From: Amycolatopsis albispora
GTDB taxonomy: Bacteria > Actinomycetota > Actinomycetes > Mycobacteriales > Pseudonocardiaceae
Direction: 5' to 3'
Length of the DNA: 64,000 bases
Assembly: GCF_003312875.1 (NCBI RefSeq)
Contig: NZ_CP015163.1
Location: forward strand, 930,001-994,000
In this document: in pieces, positions 56,984 to 64,000 of the stretch
Numbering within the stretch: the stretch's first letter is position 1
How the letters are laid out: every line of letters begins with the position of its first letter
Position numbers and translations under genes: made by a program
Notes under the pieces: model-generated
Databases searched by the model: none
What the model was told of the DNA's origin: nothing
What the model saw: the letters and a program-made list of their open reading frames with translations, nothing else

Positions 56984-57610
56984 CACGGCGCGCATGCCTG
57001 CGTCCCAATGCGCGCTGAGCAGTTGCGCCGCGCGCTCGTTCTCGCCCGAGGCGAATTCGACGAGGACCTCGAGGTGCTGGCGGTCGGGCTCGGTGCGGTC
57101 GACCGTCTCGCGCATGTAGGTCAGTTCGTAGCGCGACAGGTTCGTGCGCACCCGCGCGACCATTTCCTCCAGTTGCTGGTTGCCGCTGGCAGTGACCAGC
57201 GTGGCGTGCCAGTCGGAGTCGAGTCGCCAGCGTCGGACCGGGTCGGTGCAGTCTTCGAGGTTGGCGAGGATGCGTTCCAGGTCGCGCACGCGTGCGGCCG
57301 ACGGCGTGCCCGCCGTCCGGACGGCGAGGCTCTCCAGGGCGCCCAGGATCGGGTACAGCTCGCTGGCCTCGCGCCGGTCGAGCGGTCGCACGGTGAAGCC
57401 CCTGGCCAGCGCCGACCGCAGGACGCCTTCGGCTTCGAGGCGGAGGAGGGCCTCGCGGACCGGCGTCCGGGAGACGTCCAGCTCACGCGACAGCGCGGCC
57501 TCGGTCACGGCGGTGCCCGGCGGATACGCGCCCGACCAGAACAACTCGACGATCCGGGCGTACACGGCGTCGCGCAGGGGCTCGGCGCGGGCGATCGGCG
57601 TTGCGGGCAC
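56954..57610 (-). CDS. GntR/FadR-family regulator (FCD domain)
   Basis: A 218-residue regulator with a GntR winged HTH (LRDAVYARIVELFWSGAYPPG; ELDVSRTPVREALLRLEAEG; about residues 10-70) and an all-helical FCD effector domain. It is divergent from the PLP dehydratase, with a perfect palindrome between them. The GTG at 57610 gives the normal FadR-subfamily length. The last eight codons are a copy of the neighbouring 26-bp repeat. It probably senses an amino acid or organic acid linked to the dehydratase. Confidence 0.88.
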   Translation of the reverse strand: MPATPIARAEPLRDAVYARIVELFWSGAYPPGTAVTEAALSRELDVSRTPVREALLRLEAEGVLRSALARGFTVRPLDRREASELYPILGALESLAVRTAGTPSAARVRDLERILANLEDCTDPVRRWRLDSDWHATLVTASGNQQLEEMVARVRTNLSRYELTYMRETVDRTEPDRQHLEVLVEFASGENERAAQLLSAHWDAGMRAVLTWLDQTGD

Positions 57611-57615
57611 CTGTT

Positions 57616-57629
57616 CATCGTATACGATG
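57616..57629. promoter_or_regulatory. GntR-type operator palindrome
   Basis: CATCGTATACGATG is a perfect 14-bp palindrome with the GTATAC centre typical of FadR/FCD-type operators. It lies between the divergent GntR (start 57610) and dehydratase (start 57635) genes, 5 bp from each start codon, so binding would block both. Confidence 0.7.
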
Positions 57630-57634
57630 CGCAC

Positions 57635-58555
57635 ATGGTGGCGCTCTCCCCGGCGAACATCGCCGAAGCTGTTCAGCTGGTTGAACCGGTCTTCCGGAAC
57701 ACCCCGCAGTTCCACGATCCCGTGCTCGACCAGCGGCTGGGCCGCGAGTTGGTGCTCAAGGTCGAGACGCTCAACCCCCTCGGCTCGTTCAAGGGGCGCG
57801 GGGCGAGCTACTTCGTCCGCGGCCTCGAAGCGGGCAAGGAGATCGTCTGCGCTTCGGCAGGCAACTTCGGGCAGGGCATCGCCTACGCCGCGGCCGCGCG
57901 GGGGATCCCGGTCACCGTGTTCACCGCGGAGAACGCGAACGCGGGCAAGATCGCGCGCATGCGCTCGTTCGGGGCGAACGTGCGGCAGGCCGGGGCCGAC
58001 TTCGACGTCGCGAAGGATGCGGCCCGCGAGTACGCCGAGGGCGAGGGCCGGTTGTTCGTGGAGGACGGCGAGGCGCCCGCCATCGCCGAGGGCGCGGGCA
58101 CCATCGGCGTCGAACTCGCGCCACTCGATCTCGACACGCTGCTGGTGCCGGTCGGCAACGGCGCGCTGATCGGCGGCATCGGCTGCTACCTCAAGGCGCA
58201 CGCGCCGCGGACCAGGATCGTCGGCGTCTGCGCGGCCGGTGCACCCGCGATGCTGTACAGCTGGCGCGACCGCACCCCGGTCGCCACCGAGAGCGCGCGG
58301 ACCATGGCCGACGGGATTGCCGTTCGCGTGCCCGTCCCGGCCGCGGTCGAGTGGACCGTCGAATACGTCGACGACATGCTCGCCGTCGAAGAAGCGACCA
58401 TCGAGCACGCCATGCGGCTGCTCCGCGAAACTACGGGTCAACTGGTTGAACCGTCCGCCGTCGCCGGGATCGCGGCGTTGCTCCAGCACGACATCCCCGG
58501 CGAGCGCGTCGGCACGATCATCACCGGCCGCAATTACCTCGCCGAGACCAGCTGA
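57635..58555 (+). CDS. PLP-dependent threonine/serine dehydratase-family enzyme
   Basis: A 306-residue fold-type II PLP enzyme. The PLP lysine is in LGSFKGRGASYF, the cofactor phosphate loop is VPVGNGALIGG (a GxGxG-like turn), and CASAGNFGQGIAYAA is the Asn-containing substrate loop. It lacks the C-terminal ACT/regulatory domain of biosynthetic IlvA, so it looks like a catabolic threonine/serine dehydratase or a related racemase/lyase. Control by the divergent GntR protein is likely. Confidence 0.88.
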   Translation: MVALSPANIAEAVQLVEPVFRNTPQFHDPVLDQRLGRELVLKVETLNPLGSFKGRGASYFVRGLEAGKEIVCASAGNFGQGIAYAAAARGIPVTVFTAENANAGKIARMRSFGANVRQAGADFDVAKDAAREYAEGEGRLFVEDGEAPAIAEGAGTIGVELAPLDLDTLLVPVGNGALIGGIGCYLKAHAPRTRIVGVCAAGAPAMLYSWRDRTPVATESARTMADGIAVRVPVPAAVEWTVEYVDDMLAVEEATIEHAMRLLRETTGQLVEPSAVAGIAALLQHDIPGERVGTIITGRNYLAETS

Positions 58556-58594
58556 GCGCCGAGACTGGTGATTTTCGGGGGGCGCTGGGGCAGG

Positions 58595-60418
58595 ATGACC
58601 CGCATGCCTGTTCAGCGCAGAACCCGCATCGTCCGCAGCGTGCTCGCCGTGTCGTGCGCGACGGCACTGCTCACCGCCGGCGCGCCGGTTTCGGCCGCCC
58701 CCGGCGCGCCGCCGGGCAAGGTTCCCGAGCAGGCCGGTTACCTCGGCGCGGTGTCCAGCATCGACGCCGACGCCAGCCAGGTCGGCATCGACGTGCTGCG
58801 CCGCGGCGGCAACGCGGTCGACGCGGCGGTCGCCACCGCCGCCGCGCTCGGGGTGACCGACCCGTTCTCCGCCGGTATCGGCGGTGGCGGGTTCTTCGTC
58901 TTCTACGAGGCACGCACCGGCAAGGTGCACACCATCGACGGCCGCGAGACCGCGCCCGCCGCCGCCGACGAGAACCTGTTCGTCGAGAACGGCAAGGCGA
59001 TCCCGTTCGCCGAGGCGGTGACCAGCGGGTTGTCCGTCGGCACCCCCGGCACCCCGGCCACCTGGCGCGACGCCCTGCGCAAGTGGGGCACGCTGCCGCT
59101 GGCCAGGGCGATGAAGCCGGCCGAGAACCTGGCCAGGCGCGGGTTCACCGTGGACAAGACCTTCCACGACCAGATCGCGAACAACGCGGCCCGCTTCAGC
59201 GCCTTCCCGGCCACGCGCGACCTCTACCTCCCCGGCGGCGCGCCGCCCGTGGTCGGCAGCAAGTTCGCCAACCCGGACCTCGCCAAGACCTACGGCGAAC
59301 TCGCGCGCACCGGCACCGCCGCGCTCTACCGCGGCCGCATCGGCGAGGAGGTGGTGCGCACCGTTCAGCAGCCGCCGGTCGATCCGGCCGCCGGGCTCAA
59401 CGTGCGCCCCGGCAAGCTGGCCAAGTCCGACCTGGAGGCCTACCGCACGGTCGACCGCGAGCCGACGCACACCGAGTACCGCGGGCTCGACGTCTACGGC
59501 ATGCCCGCGCCCTCGTCCGGCGGGCTGACCGTCGGCGAGGCGCTGAACATTCTCGAAGGCACCGACCTCGGTGAGCTGGGCAAGGCCGACTACCTGCACC
59601 GGTTCCTCGAGTCGACCCGGCTGTCCTTCGCCGACCGCAACCGCTGGATCGGCGACCCGGCCTTCTCCGACGTCCCCGCGGACGAACTGATCAGCCAGGA
59701 GTTCGCCGACAGCCGGGCCTGCCTGATCGACCCGGCGCAGGCGCTGGTCAGCCCGGTCGCGCCAGGTGACCCGCGGAACCCGCAGCCGTGCCAGGCCGGC
59801 CCCACCCCGGCGCCGACGCCGTACGAGGGCGAGAACACCACGCACCTGACCACCGCGGACAAGTGGGGCAACGTGGTCGCCTACACGCTGACCATCGAGC
59901 AGGAGGGCGGCAGCGGCATGGTCGTGCCCGGCCGCGGCTTCCTGCTGAACAACGAGCTGACCGACTTCTCCATGGTGCCGGTGACCCCCGGCGTGCCGGA
60001 CCCGAACCTGCCCGCCGCCGGCAAGCGCCCGCGGTCCTCGATGGCGCCGACGATCGTGCTCAAGGACGGCAAGCCGCTGCTCGCCGCCGGGTCGCCGGGT
60101 GGCGCGTCCATCATCACCACCGTGTTGCAGGTGCTGACCGGCCGGCTGGACCGCGACCTGCGGCTGGTCGACGCCATCGCCGCGCCGCGCGCGTCCCAGC
60201 GCAACTCGGACAACGCCCAGGTCGAGCAGGCGTTCCTGGACCAGCCGGAGACCGCCGACCTGCGGGCGCGCGGGCAGGAGTTCGCCGCCACACCGAGTGA
60301 GATCGGCGCGGCGACCGCGGTGGAACTGCTGCCGGACGGGCGCTGGCTGGCCGCCGCGGAACCGGTGCGGCGCGGCGGCGGCTCGGCCAGGGTGGTGCTG
60401 CCCGTTCCGCACCCCTGA
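58595..60418 (+). CDS. ggt: Gamma-glutamyltransferase, secreted
   Basis: Extracytoplasmic N-terminal nucleophile hydrolase that cleaves gamma-glutamyl bonds, 607 residues. A Sec signal peptide is present (SVLAVSCATALLTAGAPVSAA). The large subunit has GGNAVDAAVATAAALGVTDP and the glutamyl-binding GRETAP. Self-cleavage is expected before the Thr of ENTTHLTTADKWGN, and PSSGG-type and SPGGASII glycine blocks are present. The ATG at 58595 or 58604 is the likely start. Its targets could be glutathione or gamma-glutamyl peptides, though actinomycetes mainly use mycothiol. Confidence 0.93.
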   Translation: MTRMPVQRRTRIVRSVLAVSCATALLTAGAPVSAAPGAPPGKVPEQAGYLGAVSSIDADASQVGIDVLRRGGNAVDAAVATAAALGVTDPFSAGIGGGGFFVFYEARTGKVHTIDGRETAPAAADENLFVENGKAIPFAEAVTSGLSVGTPGTPATWRDALRKWGTLPLARAMKPAENLARRGFTVDKTFHDQIANNAARFSAFPATRDLYLPGGAPPVVGSKFANPDLAKTYGELARTGTAALYRGRIGEEVVRTVQQPPVDPAAGLNVRPGKLAKSDLEAYRTVDREPTHTEYRGLDVYGMPAPSSGGLTVGEALNILEGTDLGELGKADYLHRFLESTRLSFADRNRWIGDPAFSDVPADELISQEFADSRACLIDPAQALVSPVAPGDPRNPQPCQAGPTPAPTPYEGENTTHLTTADKWGNVVAYTLTIEQEGGSGMVVPGRGFLLNNELTDFSMVPVTPGVPDPNLPAAGKRPRSSMAPTIVLKDGKPLLAAGSPGGASIITTVLQVLTGRLDRDLRLVDAIAAPRASQRNSDNAQVEQAFLDQPETADLRARGQEFAATPSEIGAATAVELLPDGRWLAAAEPVRRGGGSARVVLPVPHP

Positions 60419-60520
60419 CCGGCGAGGTCGGGGCGGACATCACCGGTGGCTAGACTCGCCGGTGATGTGCGCTCTCGCTGACTTTCCCCCGCCACCCGCC
60501 GGAACCCCCGAGGGGGTCCG

Positions 60521-61456
60521 ATGAGGCTGGTCTTCGCCGGTACCCCGGAACCGGCCGTGCCCGCGCTGCGTGCCCTGCTCGACTCCGGCCGCCACGAGGT
60601 CGTCGCCGTGGTGACGCGGCCCGACGCGCAGGCAGGCCGCGGTCGCAAGGTGCTGCGCTCGCCCGTCGGCGCGCTCGCCGACGAGCACGGCATCGAGGTG
60701 CTCACCCCGGCGCGCGCGGGCGACCCGGACTTCCTGGCGCGGCTGGCCGAACTGGCGCCGGACGCCTGCCCGGTGGTGGCCTATGGCGCGTTGCTGCCGC
60801 AGGCCGCGCTCGACATCCCGGTGCACGGATGGGTGAACCTGCACTTCTCGCTGCTGCCCGCGTGGCGCGGTGCCGCGCCGGTGCAGGCCGCGGTGCGGGC
60901 CGGGGACGAGATCACCGGCGCGTCCACCTTCCGGATCGTCAAGGAACTCGACGCCGGGCCGGTTTTCGGTGTGGTGACCGAGAAGATCGCGCCCACCGAC
61001 ACCGCCGGGGAACTGCTCGGCAGGCTCGCCGAATCCGGTGCCCGGCTTCTGCTGTCCACAATGGACGGCATTGCGGACGGCAAGCTGAACGCGGTGCCGC
61101 AGAGCAGCGAGGGCGTCAGCTACGCGCCGAAGATCACCGTCGAGGACGCGCGGGTCTCGTTCGACGCACCGGCTATCGCGGTGGACCGGCTGATCCGCGC
61201 GGTCACCCCGGATCCGGGGGCGTGGGCGGAGTTCCGCGGTGAGCGGTTCAAGCTGGGTCCGGTGTCCGTCGTGGACACCGACACCGAGGGCGCGCTCGCA
61301 CCGGGTGAACTGCGGGTGGAGCGCAAGCGGGTGCTCGCCGGGACCGCCACCAAGCCGGTGGTGCTCGGCCAGGTGCAGGCGCAGGGCAAAAAACGGATGG
61401 CTGCCACCGACTGGGCGCGCGGCACGAGGATCGAGCAGGGAGAGCGCCTGACATGA
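60521..61456 (+). CDS. fmt: Methionyl-tRNA formyltransferase
   Basis: Formylates initiator Met-tRNA with 10-formyl-THF. The 311-residue protein has [16 protein letters not shown], the formyl-donor loop with [13 protein letters not shown], and the Asn-His-Asp region VAYGALLPQ to [20 protein letters not shown] follows. The C-terminal OB domain binds tRNA. It overlaps rsmB by 4 bp. The peptide deformylase gene that often neighbours it is not in view. Confidence 0.95.
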   Translation: MRLVFAGTPEPAVPALRALLDSGRHEVVAVVTRPDAQAGRGRKVLRSPVGALADEHGIEVLTPARAGDPDFLARLAELAPDACPVVAYGALLPQAALDIPVHGWVNLHFSLLPAWRGAAPVQAAVRAGDEITGASTFRIVKELDAGPVFGVVTEKIAPTDTAGELLGRLAESGARLLLSTMDGIADGKLNAVPQSSEGVSYAPKITVEDARVSFDAPAIAVDRLIRAVTPDPGAWAEFRGERFKLGPVSVVDTDTEGALAPGELRVERKRVLAGTATKPVVLGQVQAQGKKRMAATDWARGTRIEQGERLT

Positions 61457-62922
61457 ACAGCCACCGAGGCCGCGAAGAGCGCGGTGAGCGGGGGGACCGC
61501 GGTGAGCGGCGTCCGTCGAGGCCGCAACGAGGGCGTCCCGCGCCCCGCAAGGACGGCCCGCGCCGCCCGCCGCCGGAGGACCCGGCCCGTCGCGCCGCGC
61601 TCGACGTGCTGCGTGCGGTCCGCGAACGCGAGGCCTACGCGAACCTGGTCCTTCCCGACCTGCTGCGCGAGCGCCGGATCAAGGGCCGGGACGCCGCGCT
61701 GGCCACCGAGCTGACCTACGGCGCGTCGCGGGCGCAGGGCCTGCTGGACGCGGTGATCGCCGCCTGCATCGACCGCCCGTTGTCCAAAGTGGACGGCGTG
61801 GTGCTGGACGGCCTGCGGCTGGGTGCCTACCAGCTGCTGCGCACCCGGATCCCCGAGCACGCCGCCGTGACGTCCACTGTGGACCTCGTGCGCGCCGACG
61901 CTGGTTCGCACACCGCCGGGTTCGTCAACGCGGTGCTGCGCGCGGTTTCGGCGAAGGACGAGGCGGCCTGGCTGGACGAGATCGCGCCGTCCCCGGACGA
62001 GGACCCGATCGGTAACTTCGCGCTGCGCACCGCGCACCCGCGCTGGGTGGCCCGGTCCTTCGCGGAAGCGCTGGGGGACAAGGGACCCGAGCTGGAAGCG
62101 GCGCTCGCGGCGGACGACGAGCGGCCCGAGGTGCATCTGGTCGCCCGGCCGGGTGAAATCTCCGCGGACGAGCTGGCCGCGATCACCGGCGGTGACCCCG
62201 CGCCCTACTCGCCCTACGGCGTGCGGCTGCCCGCCGGAGCCGGTGATCCCGCCGACTCCGAGCCGGTGAAGGAGAAGCTGGCGGCGGTCCAGGACGAGGG
62301 CAGCCAGCTGTGCGCGGTCGCGGTGACGAAGGTCCCGGTCGACGGGCGTGACGAGCGCTGGCTCGACCTGTGTGCCGGTCCCGGTGGCAAGGCCGCGTTG
62401 CTCGGCGCGCTCGCCGGGCTGTCCGGCGCCACCGTGGACGCGGTGGAGAAGGCACCACACCGGGCCAACCTGGTGCGGAAATCCACCGCCGGCCTGCCGG
62501 TGACCGTGCACGTCGGTGACGGACGCGAGCTGGAACTCGAACCGGGCTACGACCGCGTGCTGGTGGACGCGCCGTGCAGCGGGCTCGGCTCGCTGCGCCG
62601 CCGTCCCGAGTCGCGCTGGCGGCGCCAGCCGTCCGACGTCGCGGAACTGACGAAGCTGCAGGGCGAGCTGCTCACCGCCGCGTTGAACCTGGTGCGTCCC
62701 GGCGGCATCGTCACGTACGTGGTCTGCTCGCCGCACCTCGCCGAGACCGAGGGCGTGGTGGGGGAGATCGCCCGGCGCGCGAAGGCCGAGACGCTGGACG
62801 CGCGGGAGTTCTTCCCCGGTGTGCCGCAGCTCGGCGAGGGGCCGTACGTGCAGCTGTGGCCGCACCGGCACGGCACCGACGCGATGTTCTGCGCGGTCCT
62901 GCGACGCCCGGAGACCGCCTGA
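61453..62922 (+). CDS. rsmB: 16S rRNA (cytosine-C5)-methyltransferase RsmB
   Basis: A 489-residue rRNA m5C967-type methyltransferase. After an Arg-rich N-terminal tail comes a NusB-like RNA-binding domain (about residues 45-170), then the catalytic domain: motif [33 protein letters not shown] with the conserved PCSG Cys, and [14 protein letters not shown] with the nucleophile Cys. The stop overlaps the next start by one base (TGATG). The order fmt-rsmB is conserved in mycobacteria. Confidence 0.95.
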   Translation: MNSHRGREERGERGDRGERRPSRPQRGRPAPRKDGPRRPPPEDPARRAALDVLRAVREREAYANLVLPDLLRERRIKGRDAALATELTYGASRAQGLLDAVIAACIDRPLSKVDGVVLDGLRLGAYQLLRTRIPEHAAVTSTVDLVRADAGSHTAGFVNAVLRAVSAKDEAAWLDEIAPSPDEDPIGNFALRTAHPRWVARSFAEALGDKGPELEAALAADDERPEVHLVARPGEISADELAAITGGDPAPYSPYGVRLPAGAGDPADSEPVKEKLAAVQDEGSQLCAVAVTKVPVDGRDERWLDLCAGPGGKAALLGALAGLSGATVDAVEKAPHRANLVRKSTAGLPVTVHVGDGRELELEPGYDRVLVDAPCSGLGSLRRRPESRWRRQPSDVAELTKLQGELLTAALNLVRPGGIVTYVVCSPHLAETEGVVGEIARRAKAETLDAREFFPGVPQLGEGPYVQLWPHRHGTDAMFCAVLRRPETA

Positions 62923-63425
62923 TGGATCGTGTGCTCGGGCTCGTCGCCAGTTCCTGCGGCGGGCTCGACACCCGCTTCCGCACCGAAATCGCCGAGCCGG
63001 CGGCCGCCAGGGGCTGGCGCCTGGCCATCACGCTCACGCCCGCCGCGTCGCGCTGGCTGGACGCGGTCGGCGAACTGGAGCGGCTGCAGGAGCTGACCGA
63101 CCTGGCGGTGCGGTCGACCTCGCGGCTGCCCGGTGAAGCGCGCCCGCACCCGGATCCGGTGCACTTCCTGTTCGCGCCCGCGTCGGCCAACTCGGTCGCG
63201 AAGCTGGCACTGGGCCTGGCCGACAACCAGGCGCTGACCGTGCTCGGCGACGCACTCGGTGAACCCGGCGTGACCATCACCGTCGGCTACCAGGTCCGCG
63301 ACGCGCGGTTCAAGCACCCGGCCTGGCCGGGGCACCTGGCCGCGCTCGGCGGTGCCGGGGTGCGGTTGAACCGGTTGGACCACGGCGGGTCCTGGACCCC
63401 GGTGCTCGACGAACTGGACGGTTGA
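62922..63425 (+). CDS. HFCD-type flavoprotein (CoaC-like fold)
   Basis: A 167-residue flavin-binding protein of the decarboxylase family that includes CoaC, EpiD and MrsD. Visible parts are the opening VLGLVASSCGGLDTRF, HFLFAPASANSVAKLALGLADNQ (the flavin/active-site loop with PASAN, as in the HFCD PASANT motif), and HPAWPGHLAALGGAG. It is coupled to rsmB by a 1-bp overlap. Substrate is unknown; members decarboxylate peptidyl-cysteine or similar acids. Confidence 0.82.
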   Translation: MDRVLGLVASSCGGLDTRFRTEIAEPAAARGWRLAITLTPAASRWLDAVGELERLQELTDLAVRSTSRLPGEARPHPDPVHFLFAPASANSVAKLALGLADNQALTVLGDALGEPGVTITVGYQVRDARFKHPAWPGHLAALGGAGVRLNRLDHGGSWTPVLDELDG

Positions 63426-63452
63426 CTTCAAGTTAAGTTGAGCTTCTACGGT
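63422..63452 (+). promoter_or_regulatory. SoxR/MerR-type promoter with 19-bp spacer
   Basis: TTGACT and TACGGT are 19 bp apart, the over-long spacing typical of MerR-family promoters. The spacer holds the dyad TCAAGTTAAGTTGA (63428-63441), close to the SoxR-box type. It starts inside the stop of the flavoprotein gene and faces the quinone oxidoreductase. Confidence 0.55.
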
Positions 63453-63489
63453 CGTGCCGAGACTCATCGAGACGATCTTGGAGCCCAGC

Positions 63490-64000
63490 ATGCACGCCAT
63501 CCGCCAGCACGAGTTCGGCCCGGCCGGGAACCTCCGGTACGAAGAGGTCGAGGATCCGAAACCGGGGCGCGGGCAGGTGCGGATCCGCGTCCGCGCGGCC
63601 GGGGTGCACCTGCTCGACACCACCATCCGCCAGGGCATCGGCGGCGGGCCGATGCCGCTGCCCGAGCTGCCGATGACCCCGGGCCGCGAGGTGGCCGGCG
63701 TGGTGGACCAGCTCGGCGAGGACGCCGACGCGAGCTGGCTCGGCAAGCGGGTGGTGGCGCACCTGGGCGCGGCCAGCGGGGGATACGCCGAACTGGCCGT
63801 CGCGCCGGTCACCGCGCTGCAGGAGATCCCGGACGGGGTCACCGAGGACGGCGCGGTCGCCACCATCGGCACCGGCCGGACCGCGATGGCCGTGCTGAAC
63901 GACGCGAAGATCACCGCGGGCGACACCGTGCTGGTCACCGCGGCGGCCGGGGGCATCGGCAGCTTCGCGGTGCAGTACGCGCACAACGCGGGTGCCTTCG
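63490..64000 (+). CDS. Quinone oxidoreductase / zinc-type alcohol dehydrogenase family, N-terminal part
   Basis: The first 170 residues of an MDR-superfamily reductase; the gene runs off the window. It opens MHAIRQHEFGPAGNLRYEEV, then VRAAGVHLLDTTIRQG (the quinone-reductase pattern without the catalytic zinc Cys), PGREVAGVVDQLG, and the beginning of the NADPH fold VLVTAAAGGIGSFAVQYA. The SoxR/MerR-type promoter just upstream fits a role against redox-cycling compounds. Confidence 0.88.
   Translation, partial: MHAIRQHEFGPAGNLRYEEVEDPKPGRGQVRIRVRAAGVHLLDTTIRQGIGGGPMPLPELPMTPGREVAGVVDQLGEDADASWLGKRVVAHLGAASGGYAELAVAPVTALQEIPDGVTEDGAVATIGTGRTAMAVLNDAKITAGDTVLVTAAAGGIGSFAVQYAHNAGAF

Noticed and set aside
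56795..57634. N-terminal extension of the PLP dehydratase frame
   Set aside because: It runs antisense to the GntR gene and through the repeat array; the enzyme fold starts at 57635.
57611..60412. Long N-terminal extension of the GntR frame antisense to dehydratase and GGT
   Set aside because: The GntR fold starts at 57610; the extension is antisense to two certain genes.

Overview
The window is about 70% GC and carries genes typical of high-GC Actinobacteria: BldD, DasR, mihF, an Rv1382-like gene between pyrC and carA, a helicase-dead PriA, GTG and TTG starts, and many 1 to 4 bp start/stop overlaps. It looks like the chromosome of a filamentous actinomycete, most likely a pseudonocardiale such as Amycolatopsis. 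The genus is inferred from gene content and order only. No tRNA, rRNA, CRISPR array, insertion sequence or prophage was seen.

Layout. 1-9.5 kb: start of a metallophosphoesterase, rarA, a Tat-exported phospholipase C, purC, an XRE/DUF5753 regulator, and a run of two small membrane-associated proteins, alaS, ruvX, mltG and aroE (to 12.2 kb). 12.2-17.5 kb: accessory enzymes (GrpB-methyltransferase fusion, secreted EEP phosphoesterase, D-2-hydroxyacid dehydrogenase, serine hydrolase, DUF574 methyltransferase). 17.5-24.3 kb: a compact minus-strand operon with a good promoter that looks like a small specialised-metabolite locus: a divergent P450, a flavoprotein, a free-standing adenylation-carrier didomain, a type II thioesterase and a second P450. 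24.1-26.4 kb: a gene-poor, lower-GC stretch and a DUF222/HNH-like gene with an eroded nuclease motif.

26.4-29.8 kb: N-acetylglucosamine phosphotransferase system around a DasR-type regulator (HPr, EIIC and regulator on minus; EIIB and EIIA on plus, with a DasR box between). 29.8-32.6 kb: Rieske lipoprotein, membrane protein, ECF sigma/anti-sigma pair and prepilin peptidase. 32.6-35.9 kb: aroC-aroK-aroB-aroQ, the shikimate pathway genes that complement aroE. 35.9-41.1 kb: GNAT-VOC fusion, propeller lipoprotein, B-4DMT protein, pepQ, efp, nusB. 41.2-50.6 kb: bldD, then the UMP operon pyrR-pyrB-pyrC-PH protein-carA-carB-pyrF, with a PyrR-binding RNA element over the pyrR ribosome-binding site. 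50.7-56.7 kb: mihF, gmk (with an apparent one-base frameshift), rpoZ, coaBC, metK, priA. 56.7-64 kb: an unusual tandem repeat array, a GntR regulator divergent from a PLP dehydratase, gamma-glutamyltransferase, fmt, rsmB, an HFCD-type flavoprotein, and the start of a quinone oxidoreductase behind a SoxR/MerR-type promoter.

Most of the window is conserved housekeeping. The accessory interest lies in the A-T/P450 operon, the 26-bp repeat array, the domain fusions, and several readable regulatory sites (dre, BldD box, PyrR element, GntR operator, SoxR-like promoter).
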